From Thermoplasmata archaeon (lineage in GTDB: Archaea > Thermoplasmatota > Thermoplasmata > Lutacidiplasmatales > UBA184): a stretch of 64,000 nt of DNA. Of this stretch, positions 25,112-33,843 are shown one piece after another (position 1 is the first letter of the stretch; each line of letters starts with the position of its first letter). Location of the stretch: contig JAKIWI010000009.1 in NCBI GenBank assembly GCA_022750115.1, positions 1-64,000 on the forward strand. The letters are read 5' to 3'. The notes under the pieces are model-generated. The model was not told the origin of the DNA, searched no databases, and saw nothing but the letters and a program-made list of their open reading frames with translations. Made by a program: the position numbers and the translations under genes.

Positions 25112-25653
25112 CCGACCCGCTCGTCACGATCGGCGGTCCCCCGGGCAGCGGGAAGTCGACGGCGGGGCGCGCCGTCGCGGCCCAGCGCCACCTCGAGTTC
25201 GTGAGCGCCGGCGAGCTGTTCCGCGCGGAGGCGCGTCGCCGCAGGATCTCGCTCGCGGAGCTCGGCACGCTCGCGGAGACGGACGAGACCATCGACCGCG
25301 GCCTCGACGACGAGATGCTGCGTCGCGCGACGCCCGGGCGTCTCCTCGACGGCCGGGTGACCGGGCCGCTCTGCCGCCGGCGCGGGATCGACGTTCGCTA
25401 CATCGTCGTCACGGCCGACCCCGAGGTGCGCTTCCAGCGCCTCGCGAGGCGCGACGGCGGCGATGTGGCCGAGGTCGAGCGTCTCACCCGCGCCCGGGAG
25501 GAGAGCGAGCGCCGGCGGTACTCCAAGTACTACCAGATCGACCTCAGCCAGGAGCGGACCGACCTCACGGTCGACTCCACGAACGGCTCGCCGGACGAGG
25601 TCGTGCGCGCGATCCTGGACTTCCTCTCCTCCCCCGAAGGTCGACCGGCATGA
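25108..25653 (+). CDS. cmk: archaeal cytidylate kinase
   Basis: 181 residues, the short archaeal type. The P-loop GGPPGSGKST is at residues 8-17. ELFRAEARRRRISLAELG and a lid segment with RLARRDGGDVAEVERLTRAREESERRRY follow, ending in the archaeal KYYQIDL motif. It phosphorylates CMP and dCMP. GTG 25108 overlaps the DUF106 stop and the cmk stop overlaps the cbf5 ATG, so the four genes form one unit. The L34e and L14e genes that often flank cmk in archaea are absent. Confidence 0.93.
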   Translation: MTDPLVTIGGPPGSGKSTAGRAVAAQRHLEFVSAGELFRAEARRRRISLAELGTLAETDETIDRGLDDEMLRRATPGRLLDGRVTGPLCRRRGIDVRYIVVTADPEVRFQRLARRDGGDVAEVERLTRAREESERRRYSKYYQIDLSQERTDLTVDSTNGSPDEVVRAILDFLSSPEGRPA

Positions 25654-26609
25654 GCGTCGAACTCCCCGCCCCCGTCGGCGAGAAACTGGCGGCCGGTGCC
25701 TTCCTCCTCATCGACAAGCCCCGCGGACCGTCGTCCCACCAGGTCACGGCGTGGGTCCGCGACCTCCTCGGACTGAAGAGCGCCGGTCACGCCGGCACCC
25801 TCGACCCGAACGTATCGGGCGTCCTCTGGGTCGGGGTCGGACCCGCGCTGAAGCTCCTCCCGCTCGTCCTCCAGTTCCCGAAGCGCTACGTCGGGGTCGT
25901 CGCCCTCCACGGCGACGCCTCCGACGCCGCGGTCCGCGCGGTGCTGGCGGAGTTCCGCGGGCCGGTCTACCAGACCCCACCCGTCCGCTCCGCCGTGAAG
26001 CGCGAACGGCGCGTTCGGACGATCCACCGATTGGACCTGATCGAGCGCAACGGCCCGCGTCTCCTGATCGACGTCGTCGGCGACTCCGGCACCTACGTGC
26101 GGACGCTCGCCGTCGACGTCGGGGACGCCCTCGGGGTCGGCGGCAATCTCGAGGAGTTGCGTCGCACGGGGACGGGCCCGTTCCGCGAGGAGGACTCGGT
26201 CGGGGTCACCGTGCTCTCGGACGCGGTCGCGCAAGCCTCCGAAGGCAATTCGGAACCTCTCCTCAAGCTCCTCCACCCGATGGAGCAGGTCTGGCAGGAG
26301 TTCCCCCAGATCGTGCTCCGGGACTCGGCGGCGGCGGCGATCGCCCACGGCGCCGACCTCGCGAGCGGCGGCATTGAACGGATCCTCAAGCCATTCTCCG
26401 CGGGGCAACGGGTCGTCCTCATCACGCGCACGGGACGACTCCTCGCGCTGGGGCGCGCCCTCGTCGATTCGGAGGAGGCGAGCCGTCGCCGCCATGGTTG
26501 GGTCGTCGACGCGGAGCGCGTCCTCGCCGACGCCTCCGAGTTCCCGGCGAGCTGGCGGAAGCCTCCGGCGGCCCCCCCGATCCCCGACGTTCCCCCTTCG
26601 CCGGGCTAG
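25650..26609 (+). CDS. cbf5: tRNA/rRNA pseudouridine synthase Cbf5 (archaeal TruB/dyskerin)
   Basis: 319 residues. The catalytic Asp52 lies in SAGHAGTLDPNVSG. KPRGPSSHQVTAWVRDLLG, YQTPPVRSAVKRERRVR and GDSGTYVRTLAVDVG are further family motifs. A C-terminal PUA domain follows (LRDSAAAAIAHGADLASGGI with FSAGQRVVLITRTGRLLALGRA). Cbf5 is the catalytic subunit of H/ACA RNPs and can also modify tRNA position 55. ATG 25650 overlaps the cmk stop. A Pro-rich tail of about 15 residues ends the protein. Confidence 0.95.
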   Translation: MSVELPAPVGEKLAAGAFLLIDKPRGPSSHQVTAWVRDLLGLKSAGHAGTLDPNVSGVLWVGVGPALKLLPLVLQFPKRYVGVVALHGDASDAAVRAVLAEFRGPVYQTPPVRSAVKRERRVRTIHRLDLIERNGPRLLIDVVGDSGTYVRTLAVDVGDALGVGGNLEELRRTGTGPFREEDSVGVTVLSDAVAQASEGNSEPLLKLLHPMEQVWQEFPQIVLRDSAAAAIAHGADLASGGIERILKPFSAGQRVVLITRTGRLLALGRALVDSEEASRRRHGWVVDAERVLADASEFPASWRKPPAAPPIPDVPPSPG

Positions 26610-26639
26610 CGTTATTCCCCCCCCGGCTCCGGGTCGGCC

Positions 26640-29600
26640 GTGACCGGCGGCCTCGCGGAATCGACCTATGGTGCCCGCGCCTTTGGCCGTCTCGGACGCG
26701 GCATCCAGCGCCACCCGTGGTGGCCGGTGATCTTCTGGATCCTGTTGCTTGTCGTCGCGCTCCCGCTCCTTCCCAAGGTCGGAACCGTCACGACGAACTC
26801 GGCAACGAATCTCCCGTCGTCGGCGCCGAGCGCGCAAGCGGCGAACGAGATCGCCCAGTACTTCCCGAATGAGACCGCACCGTCGGCCAGCTTCGTGCTG
26901 CTCGTGGGACCGGACATCTCCGGGCCGACCGGTCAGGCCGCAACGGTCGCGGTCACGCAACGCATCTCGACCGACCCGAACCTGACGTACCTCGGTGCCG
27001 TTTCGAGCTTGTACACCGCCTACGGCGGCTACCTCGGTGGGATGGCGGAGCTCGCAAACGGGGTCGTCGCCCAGGGCACGGTCGGTCCCGGGTCGGCGCT
27101 CACCGGTGTCAACGGCTCCGCGCGGTACCTCTGGGGCCCTCCCGCGAGCTACGTCGCCGACTGGCAATCGTACGTCACCGCGCATCCGGGGAACCCGACG
27201 GCGGCGAACGCACCCTCGTACAACCAGACCCTCGCGAGCCTCGGCGGCAACGCGTCGTCCATCGCGGTCCTGAACGCGTTCTATGAGGGCCAAGGCACGG
27301 GCTTCAACGCCTCCGCCGACTGCGCGGCGGCACCAGCGACGGTCGTCGCGTGCGCCGACCGGGCGGCCCGTGTCGGTGAGGTGGCCCTCTTCCCGACCGG
27401 CCCCGCCGCCGTCCCGCGGGACGTCGTGCTCGCCGCTTCCTTGACCGATCTCGGCATCGAGAATTTCACGAATTGGCCGAGCGTACGGTTCGCGACCGCC
27501 GCCGTCCTCGGCGGGGGAGGGGGGCTCGCTCCATCGTGGATTAACTCGGTGTGGTCCGCCTGGCCCTCGTCCGGTCCGTCGGCGAGCGCGGCCCTCTCGT
27601 GGGCGCGCGGCGTCGCGAACACGACGGCGGTGGCGCAGTATCCCCTCGCGATCCCCTTGTCGATCCGCCAGCAGTTCCTCTCCTCCGACGGCTCCGCGAC
27701 GCTCGTCATCGTCACCTACACCCAGGTCGACGGGTACACCACCGCCTCGGGGGCGACCCCGGTTTTCTCCGACGTCCTCGAACTGGATCGAGTGGTGCCG
27801 GCCGCGATCACCGCCTCGGGGGCGGCCGGGACGATTCGGTACTACCAGACAGGTGGGGCCGCGCTCGACCAGAACGAATCGACCGACCTCAGCTCGAGCC
27901 TCGCGATCGTCCTCCCGCTGACCCTCCTCGTTCTGGTTCTGATCACAATCGCCTACTTCCGGGCCCCCCTCGCCCCGTTGATCACGTTCAGCGCCCTCGG
28001 GCTCGCGCTCGGCCTCGCCACGGCCGGCGTGGTCGTGGTCGGGACCCTGGTCGCCCACGTCGACGTCACGTCCGTCGAGCTCGTGACCACGTTCGTTCTG
28101 GGGGTGGGGACCGACTATGCGATCTTCCTAGTCGCGCGGTACCGCGAGGAGCTGATCGCGGGCCGAACTCCCCAGGAGGCCCTGGTCATTTCGACGACCT
28201 GGGCGGGCCAATCGATTGCCACCAGCGGAGGGACCGCGATCCTCTCGACGCTCGCCCTCACGTTCTCCGGCGTCGCCCTCCTGAGCCAATGGGGCTCGGT
28301 CCTCTCGCTGGCCATCCTGATCACGGTCCTGATCTCCCTCACGCTGGTCCCCGCGCTGCTCACGCTGATCGGCCCCCGCGTCTTCTGGCCGGAGACGGGG
28401 GCGAAGTTCACGGCGGCCGCCGAGAAACGGCGGGCGCGCATCGCCGGCGAGGCAGGGTATTTCTACCGCGCCGGTCGCCTGAGCCAGCGACGGCCGCGCA
28501 CCATCATCGCAGTCATCCTACTCCTTTCCATTCCGCTTCTGTACGTCGCCATCAACGTCCCCGAATCCTACGATTTCTACGGTCAGTTGCCCGCGGGTCA
28601 CCCCGCCACGGACGGGCTCACCGAACTGAACCAGAAGTTCGGGAACGGGTTCGCGTTCCCGACCGACGTCCTCGTGACCTTCTCCCAACCGCTCGTCGTC
28701 GGGACGACCCCCGATCCGACAGAGTTCCGGGACGTCGCGGCCCTGACCCAAACGTTTTCGAACACCTCGGGCGTCGCTTCTGTGCGGTCGCCGACCGGCG
28801 CCGCCGGTGCCTCCCTGGGTGCCTGGCTGAACTGGTCGACCTCACCGCCCGCCGTCCAGGCGATGCTCTCCGGGACGCTCGCCTCCTACGTCGGCACCGA
28901 CGGCAAGACGGTCTGGCTCACGGTCCTGCCGACGTCCGCCGGGCTCTCGGCCAGCGCGGTCAATCTGCTGCGCACGCTGAAGTCCGATGGATCGTCGTTC
29001 GCGTCCTCCCATCCCGAGGTGACCGGAGTCTCGTACGGCGGGGGAGCCTCGGAGACTTCCGACATCCAGGCGCAAACCGCGGTCGCGCTCGAACGCATGG
29101 CGATTCTCGTGTCGATCGGTCTCATCATCGTCCTGTTCGTCGCGCTGCGATCCTACGTGATCCCCCCGATGGCGGTCGCGACGATCGGCCTCTCCATCGG
29201 CTGGTCGTGGGCCGTCACCTACCTCGTCCTCGACCTCGGGCTCGGCATCCCGCTGTTCTACTTCGTCCCGGTCGTCCTCTTCGTCCTCATCCTCGGGCTC
29301 GGGATCGACTACAATATCTTCCTGCTCACCCGGGTCCGGGAGGAACGACTTCGCGGACGTACCTCCACCGAGGCGGTCGTCGAGGCGGTGGGCCGCACCG
29401 GCGGGATCATCACGGCCGCCGCGGTGATCCTCGCGAGCGCCTTCGCGATCTTGATCACGGGAAACTTCCTGCTGCTCCGGGCGATCGGTTTCGCGGTCGC
29501 GACAGCGATCGTGCTCGATGCGATGGTCGTGCGGACCTACCTGGTGCCGGCGCTCCTCCACGTCATGGGGGATCGCGTCTGGGGCGGTGAAAGGGCCTCC

Positions 29601-29642
29601 GCTGCCACCGGGCCGACGGCCGCGCGGTCGAACGACCCGTAG
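26640..29642 (+). CDS. MMPL/RND-family exporter
   Basis: 1000 residues in two similar halves. Each half has a first membrane helix (PWWPVIFWILLLVVALPLLP; RTIIAVILLLSIPLLYVAI), a large external loop and a bundle of five to six helices. Signature segments are FVLGVGTDYAIFLVARYREEL and LGLGIDYNIFLLTRVREERL, with proton-relay Asp residues in GxDY motifs of helix 4 type. The first external loop (about 45-410) is larger than in bacterial MmpL and rich in Ser, Thr and Asn. Substrate unknown; lipids or hydrophobic compounds are typical. GTG 26640 is 30 bases after cbf5. Confidence 0.92.
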   Translation: MTGGLAESTYGARAFGRLGRGIQRHPWWPVIFWILLLVVALPLLPKVGTVTTNSATNLPSSAPSAQAANEIAQYFPNETAPSASFVLLVGPDISGPTGQAATVAVTQRISTDPNLTYLGAVSSLYTAYGGYLGGMAELANGVVAQGTVGPGSALTGVNGSARYLWGPPASYVADWQSYVTAHPGNPTAANAPSYNQTLASLGGNASSIAVLNAFYEGQGTGFNASADCAAAPATVVACADRAARVGEVALFPTGPAAVPRDVVLAASLTDLGIENFTNWPSVRFATAAVLGGGGGLAPSWINSVWSAWPSSGPSASAALSWARGVANTTAVAQYPLAIPLSIRQQFLSSDGSATLVIVTYTQVDGYTTASGATPVFSDVLELDRVVPAAITASGAAGTIRYYQTGGAALDQNESTDLSSSLAIVLPLTLLVLVLITIAYFRAPLAPLITFSALGLALGLATAGVVVVGTLVAHVDVTSVELVTTFVLGVGTDYAIFLVARYREELIAGRTPQEALVISTTWAGQSIATSGGTAILSTLALTFSGVALLSQWGSVLSLAILITVLISLTLVPALLTLIGPRVFWPETGAKFTAAAEKRRARIAGEAGYFYRAGRLSQRRPRTIIAVILLLSIPLLYVAINVPESYDFYGQLPAGHPATDGLTELNQKFGNGFAFPTDVLVTFSQPLVVGTTPDPTEFRDVAALTQTFSNTSGVASVRSPTGAAGASLGAWLNWSTSPPAVQAMLSGTLASYVGTDGKTVWLTVLPTSAGLSASAVNLLRTLKSDGSSFASSHPEVTGVSYGGGASETSDIQAQTAVALERMAILVSIGLIIVLFVALRSYVIPPMAVATIGLSIGWSWAVTYLVLDLGLGIPLFYFVPVVLFVLILGLGIDYNIFLLTRVREERLRGRTSTEAVVEAVGRTGGIITAAAVILASAFAILITGNFLLLRAIGFAVATAIVLDAMVVRTYLVPALLHVMGDRVWGGERASAATGPTAARSNDP

Positions 29643-29651
29643 CCGACCCGG

Positions 29652-30092
29652 CTACCCGGTCAGGAACCGGGCCTTCGCCGCGTCGACGTGGGCGGTCGGG
29701 ATGTTCGACTCGACCCGCTCGAGGATCCGGCCATCCGGTCCGATGAGGAATGTGATTCGGCGGGCCTTCCCGGTGTTCCCGATCACCCCGAACGCCGTGC
29801 CGATCTTGGTGTCCAGGTCGGCCACGAGCCCGAACGGGATGCCGCACTTCGTCGCGAACTTCGACTCGTCTTCGGGGGTGTCGACGCTCACGCCGACGAC
29901 CGTGACGTGCCGCTTCGCGAACTCCGGATGCACGTCGCGGAACGCCTTCGTCTCGATCGTGCAGCCCGACGTGTCGGCCTTCGGGAAGAAGTAGACCACG
30001 ACGGGATGGCCCTTCTTCTCCGAGAGACGGAACATTCCGCCGAGCGAGGTGGGGCCTTGGAAATCCGGAGCGGGGTCACCGACGTCGACCAT
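29652..30092 (-). CDS. peroxiredoxin (BCP/AhpC-TSA type)
   Basis: 146 residues with a thioredoxin fold. The peroxidatic Cys44 lies in PKADTSGCTIETKAFRD; the usual PGC is SGC here. VVGVSVDTPEDESKFATKCGIPFGLVAD contains a second Cys near residue 80 which could be the resolving residue. The enzyme reduces peroxides. TATA-like GATAAATACC sits at 30120-30111 on the minus strand, about 20-28 bases before the ATG, so the mRNA is probably leaderless. Confidence 0.93.
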   Translation of the reverse strand: MVDVGDPAPDFQGPTSLGGMFRLSEKKGHPVVVYFFPKADTSGCTIETKAFRDVHPEFAKRHVTVVGVSVDTPEDESKFATKCGIPFGLVADLDTKIGTAFGVIGNTGKARRITFLIGPDGRILERVESNIPTAHVDAAKARFLTG

Positions 30093-30110
30093 GCCCGTCG
30101 AACTCGACGC

Positions 30111-30120
30111 GGTATTTATC
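30111..30120 (-). promoter_or_regulatory. TATA box of the peroxiredoxin gene
   Basis: GATAAATACC on the minus strand lies 19-28 bases before the ATG at 30092, within the 56 bases between the peroxiredoxin and the RAM-domain gene. This spacing fits a leaderless mRNA. Confidence 0.6.
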
Positions 30121-30148
30121 CGCCGACCCAGCGGCGCGGGGGGAGGGC

Positions 30149-30385
30149 CTACGCCGCCCCGACGGTGACGAGGGTCTCGGTCCCCTTGATGCCGGGGACC
30201 TTGCGGATGCGGCTCACGACGATGTCGAGGGCCGTGTTGATGTGCTCCGCCTGGACCTTGACGATCAGGTCGAACGGCCCGGTGACCGCCTCGACCTCGA
30301 CGACGTTGGAGACCGCCTTCAGGCGGCGCATGACCTCCTCGAGGCGGCCGACCTCGGTCTCGACGAGCAGGTAGAGGGTCTCCAT
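30149..30385 (-). CDS. Lrp/AsnC ligand-binding (RAM) domain protein
   Basis: 78 residues from ATG 30385 (METLYLLVETEVGRLEEVM). The fold is the bare alpha/beta RAM domain: AVSNVVEVEAVTGPFDLIVKV and IRKVPGIKGTETLVTV are the typical second half with the GxxDxxxxV pattern. There is no DNA-binding domain, so it may bind amino acids and act on other Lrp proteins. Such stand-alone RAM proteins are common in archaea. An in-frame start at 30415 exists but adds only an Arg-rich stretch. Confidence 0.85.
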   Translation of the reverse strand: METLYLLVETEVGRLEEVMRRLKAVSNVVEVEAVTGPFDLIVKVQAEHINTALDIVVSRIRKVPGIKGTETLVTVGAA

Positions 30386-30507
30386 CGCGTCCGACGCTCG
30401 GCTCCGGCGTCGCACGGAGGCCGGGCCTCTTGAAGGTAGCGAGCCGGGGTCAGCCGGGGGCGCTCCGAAAAGGCTTATGCCGCCCGACCCGACGAGACGG
30501 GCGTACG

Positions 30508-31770
30508 ATGTTTCTCTCCTTCCACGAGACCCTCCACGACTCCGTCCGCCGCTTCCACCCCCCCGCGGGGCGGCCCGTCCACCTCTACGTCTGCGGCCCG
30601 ACCGTCTACGACCGGGCCCACGTGGGACACGCGCGGACGTACCTGTATTTCGACGTCGTCCGGCGGTTCCTCGAAGCCGAGGGCCGCACCGTCCGCTACG
30701 TCATGAACATCACCGACTTCGAGGACAAGATCTCGATCCGCGCCGCCGCGCTCGGCATCCCCTCGCGCACGCTCGCTCGGCGCGAGGAGGCGCGGTTCTT
30801 CCGCGACATCGACCGGTTGGGCATCCGCCCTCCGACGGACCGGCCGCGGGCAAGCGAGTACGTGCCCGAGATGGTCCGCGTCATCCGGCGGCTCGAGCGT
30901 CAGGGGTTCGCCGAGAAGAGCGAGGGTGCGCTCCTCTACTCCCCCCGGCGCAACCTCTGCACGCGCAACTTCCCCCTCGCCCACTCGCTCGAGCAGCTGA
31001 TCGTGCCCGAGCCCGGCGCGCCGTCGCCGCCGACCGACGGGACGGCGAGCGGGTTCGTCCTCTGGCGGCCCCCGACCCCGCCGTGCCCCTCGTGGCCCAG
31101 TCCGTGGGGCCGCGGTTCCCCCGGCTGGCACCTCGAGTGTTACGCGATGGCCCACCACCTGCTGGGGCTGCCCGTCGACCTCCACGGAGGGGGAGCCGAC
31201 CTGAAATTCCCGCACCACTACACGGAGAACGAGCTCGCCTGTTCGCTCGACCAGGTGTTGTTCTCCCGCTCGTTCCTCCACCTCCCGTTCGTGACCCAGA
31301 ACGGGGAGAAGATGTCGAAGTCGACGGGGAACCTGATCTCGCTCGCCGAGGCGCTCGACCACGCCGACGCCGACGCGCTCCGGTGGTACCTCCTCGGGAC
31401 GCCGTCGACCGACCGCCTCGAGTGGTCGACGCAGGGCTTCGACGACGCGATCCGGAGGTCGCGCGACGCGCATGCGACGCTCGCCGCGGCGGTCCCCGAC
31501 GGCGCCGGAGGTTCGCTCTCCGTCGCCGGCCTTCGCACGCTGCGACGCGGGGTCGCCCACGACATCGCGGACCGCCTGGGGGTCGACCGGGCCCTGGGCC
31601 GCATCGAGACGTACACGACGGGCATCGCGCGGCGCTCCAACCCCCGGTATCCCCGGGGGTCCCGCCGCGAAGTGAACGCGGAGCTCGGCGCGATCGACCG
31701 GCTGCTCGGGATGCGGTTCTCGAAGCCCGCGTCCGGCGCTACCGGCGCTCGCGCTCGACGAGCAGGCTGA
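30508..31770 (+). CDS. cysS: cysteinyl-tRNA synthetase
   Basis: 420 residues, somewhat shorter than the usual 460-480. The class I motifs are HVGH (38-41) and KMSKS (268-272). The zinc ligand Cys29 lies in YVCGPTVYDRAHVGHARTY; PGWHLECYAMAHHLLG and GGGADLKFPHHYTENELA are also typical. The anticodon-binding end appears trimmed, and the last 15 residues (GATGARARRAG) are Arg-rich. The 3' end overlaps the convergent thiolase gene by 32 bases. A TATA-like GCTTATGC at 30472-30479 lies about 30 bases before ATG 30508. Confidence 0.95.
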   Translation: MFLSFHETLHDSVRRFHPPAGRPVHLYVCGPTVYDRAHVGHARTYLYFDVVRRFLEAEGRTVRYVMNITDFEDKISIRAAALGIPSRTLARREEARFFRDIDRLGIRPPTDRPRASEYVPEMVRVIRRLERQGFAEKSEGALLYSPRRNLCTRNFPLAHSLEQLIVPEPGAPSPPTDGTASGFVLWRPPTPPCPSWPSPWGRGSPGWHLECYAMAHHLLGLPVDLHGGGADLKFPHHYTENELACSLDQVLFSRSFLHLPFVTQNGEKMSKSTGNLISLAEALDHADADALRWYLLGTPSTDRLEWSTQGFDDAIRRSRDAHATLAAAVPDGAGGSLSVAGLRTLRRGVAHDIADRLGVDRALGRIETYTTGIARRSNPRYPRGSRREVNAELGAIDRLLGMRFSKPASGATGARARRAG

Positions 31771-32935
31771 GCCCGTTCCCGCCCCCCATGCAGAGGGTGG
31801 CGAGGCCGAGATGGGAGTTCGACCGCAGCATCTCGTGGACGAGCGTGACGACGATCCGGGCGCCGCTCGCCCCGATGGGGTGACCGAGCGCGACGGCGCC
31901 GCCGTGGACGTTGAACTGCTGGTCGGTGAAGCCGAAGGCGCGCTGGACCGCGATCGAGGAGGAGGCGAACGCCTCGTTGTGCTCGACGCGGTCGATGTCG
32001 GTTGGCGCGACCCCCACGCGAGCGAGGTGCGCCCGCACGGTCGGGATCGGGGCTTCCATCACCTCCGAAGGGTCGACGCCTCCGACCTCGTGGGAGTGCA
32101 GGTAGGCGATCGGGGACCGGCCAAGCCGATGGGCCTCCTCCTCGCTGGTCAAGACGAGGGCGGCGGCCCCGTCGGAGAGCTGGGAGGAGTTGCCGGCGGT
32201 GAGGAGGCCGTCGGGGCGGAACGAGGGCTTGAGCCGTCCGAGGCTCTCGAGCGTGGAGTCCCCGCGGGGTCCCTCATCGTGGACGAACGGGGCCTTCGGG
32301 CCGAGGGACGCCGGAACCGGCACCGTCTCGGCGTCGAACGTTCCGTCGGCGTTCGCCCGGGCCGCCAGGCGGTGGCTGCGGACGGAGAACGCATCGACGT
32401 CGGCGCGGGTCAGATGGAGCTTCTGCGCGATCCGCTCTCCCGAGTGGCCCATCGCCTCGTGTTCGCCGTAGGCGTCGAGGAGGCTGTCGCGCATCATCTC
32501 GTCGTCGAGTGTGGTCGCCCCGGGCTTCATCCCCCAGCGGACCGCCGAGGGCACGAGGAACGGTGCGCTGGACATCGATTCCATGCCCCCGACGAGGGCG
32601 ACCGAGACGTCGCCGGCGCGGATCATCGCTGAGGCGAGGAGGATCGCGCGCATCCCCGAGCCGCAGACCATGTTGACCGTCACGGCCCCCGACGAGTCGG
32701 GGATCCCGACGGCGCGGAGGACCTGACGGGCCGGGTTCTGGCCGGTGCCCGCCTGCAGGCAGTGTCCCAGGACGACGTCGGGGACCTGGTCGGGGGGTAC
32801 GCCGCTCCGGGTCAGGGCGGCCTGGGCGGCGAGAGCGCCGAGCTGGACCGCCGGGACCGTGCGGAGGGTTCCGCCGTACTTCCCGATCGGCGTGCGCGCC
32901 GCCGAGAGGATCGCAACGCGGCGAGGAGCGCTCAT
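31739..32935 (-). CDS. acetyl-CoA acetyltransferase (thiolase) with full active site
   Basis: 398 residues. All three motifs of an active thiolase are present: nucleophile Cys91 in NMVCGSGM, His in GGAVALGHPIGASG, and Cys in LCMGGGNG near the C-terminus. It can make acetoacetyl-CoA from two acetyl-CoA or split 3-ketoacyl-CoA in beta-oxidation. No pathway partner is adjacent. It may supply the HMG-CoA synthase at 1-2 kb, since the thiolase homologue there has lost its catalytic residues; that is inference. ATG 32935 is 22-32 bases after a TATA-like CCTCTTAATCC (minus strand). Confidence 0.95.
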   Translation of the reverse strand: MSAPRRVAILSAARTPIGKYGGTLRTVPAVQLGALAAQAALTRSGVPPDQVPDVVLGHCLQAGTGQNPARQVLRAVGIPDSSGAVTVNMVCGSGMRAILLASAMIRAGDVSVALVGGMESMSSAPFLVPSAVRWGMKPGATTLDDEMMRDSLLDAYGEHEAMGHSGERIAQKLHLTRADVDAFSVRSHRLAARANADGTFDAETVPVPASLGPKAPFVHDEGPRGDSTLESLGRLKPSFRPDGLLTAGNSSQLSDGAAALVLTSEEEAHRLGRSPIAYLHSHEVGGVDPSEVMEAPIPTVRAHLARVGVAPTDIDRVEHNEAFASSSIAVQRAFGFTDQQFNVHGGAVALGHPIGASGARIVVTLVHEMLRSNSHLGLATLCMGGGNGLSLLVERERR

Positions 32936-32956
32936 GGCGATTTCCGACCGGGGCCC

Positions 32957-32967
32957 GGATTAAGAGG
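32957..32967 (-). promoter_or_regulatory. TATA box of the thiolase gene
   Basis: CCTCTTAATCC on the minus strand lies 22-32 bases before the ATG at 32935. It is in the 63-base gap after PCNA and suggests that the thiolase has its own leaderless transcript. Confidence 0.5.
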
Positions 32968-32998
32968 CTGGCGGGTTCCGGGACCGAAATCCGACTCG

Positions 32999-33736
32999 CT
33001 AGTCCTCTTCGACACGCGGCGCGAGGAGGAACCGTCCTTCCCCTTTGCCGCCGGCGAGGGTGAACTCGATCTTCAGGGGGTACTCGTTCCCGACGTGAAG
33101 GGTCACCTCGTCCGAGGAGGTGATCGACTTCACCATGCTCGAGAAGAAATCGAGCGGGTACATGCTGCGGACCGTGTCCTTGACCTCGAGCTTCGCGAGG
33201 CTCTCCTTGCCGAGCTTCATGTCGACGCGGTCCGTCTCGCCTTCCGAGAACATCGTGAAGCTGTCGGCCTCGAGCGTGATCGTCACGTGGTCGGAGATGC
33301 TCTCGCTGCCCCGGATCCCCTGCCGGAGCTCGTCCATCTTGACGACGACCATCCCCGGCGGCGTGACGTTCGGGACCTTGGGGTCCGTGATCCCCGCCGG
33401 GTCGACGACGGACATGTGGCGGGTGACCTTCCCGACCTTGATCACGAGGCGGTTCTTCCCGCCGTCGTACTGCAGGTCGAGGGTGTCGCCGGGCTTCGAG
33501 AGGCGCAGGACCTCCTTCAGCTTCTCGACGTCGACGCCGATCTCGGTCGGTTCCCCGGTGAACTCCTCGAACGCCGACTTGTTCAGCTTGAGCACCAGCA
33601 TCGCGACGTGCGATGGGTCGACGGCCTTGACCTCGAGACCGTCCTTGGAGACGGTGATCTTCACTTCGGAGACCAGGGTGGAGATCACTTCGACGAGCTC
33701 CCGAAGGACCTCCATCTTGACGCGCGCCTTGAACAT
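32999..33736 (-). CDS. pcn: DNA polymerase sliding clamp (PCNA)
   Basis: 245 residues, the usual length. It starts MFKARVKMEVLRELVEVISTLV and has VKAVDPSHVAMLVLKLNKSAFEEF, the interdomain connector region near VTPPGMVV, and SMYPLDFFSSMVKSI with LKIEFTLAGGKGEGRFLLAPRVEED at the C-terminus. PCNA forms a trimeric ring that tethers polymerases, ligase and FEN1 to DNA. ATG 33736 follows a TATA-like CCTTTTTA (33777-33770 minus) by about 34 bases. Confidence 0.97.
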   Translation of the reverse strand: MFKARVKMEVLRELVEVISTLVSEVKITVSKDGLEVKAVDPSHVAMLVLKLNKSAFEEFTGEPTEIGVDVEKLKEVLRLSKPGDTLDLQYDGGKNRLVIKVGKVTRHMSVVDPAGITDPKVPNVTPPGMVVVKMDELRQGIRGSESISDHVTITLEADSFTMFSEGETDRVDMKLGKESLAKLEVKDTVRSMYPLDFFSSMVKSITSSDEVTLHVGNEYPLKIEFTLAGGKGEGRFLLAPRVEED

Positions 33737-33769
33737 TCGATCCTCGGTCGCGCCTACCTGAGGCCTTGG

Positions 33770-33777
33770 TAAAAAGG
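33770..33777 (-). promoter_or_regulatory. TATA-like box of PCNA
   Basis: CCTTTTTA on the minus strand, the only AT-rich stretch in the gap between PCNA and the MFS transporter gene, lies 34-41 bases before the PCNA ATG. Confidence 0.45.
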
Positions 33778-33843
33778 TTACCGAACTCGGCGGAGCCCCG
33801 TCGACGGTGCGCTCCTCCGTCGAGGGGGGCGGGAACGGGGCGT

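Noticed and set aside
25530-28058. Very long open frame on the minus strand (over 800 codons)
   Set aside because: It lies opposite cbf5 and the MMPL exporter, both with clear family motifs. Its protein is rich in Arg, Asp, Glu and Gly without any domain. Long antisense frames are expected at this GC content.
31640-31662. ACCCCCGG/CCGGGGGT hairpin
   Set aside because: It lies inside the cysS coding region about 110 bases before the stop. It could pause transcription but nothing supports a role as terminator.
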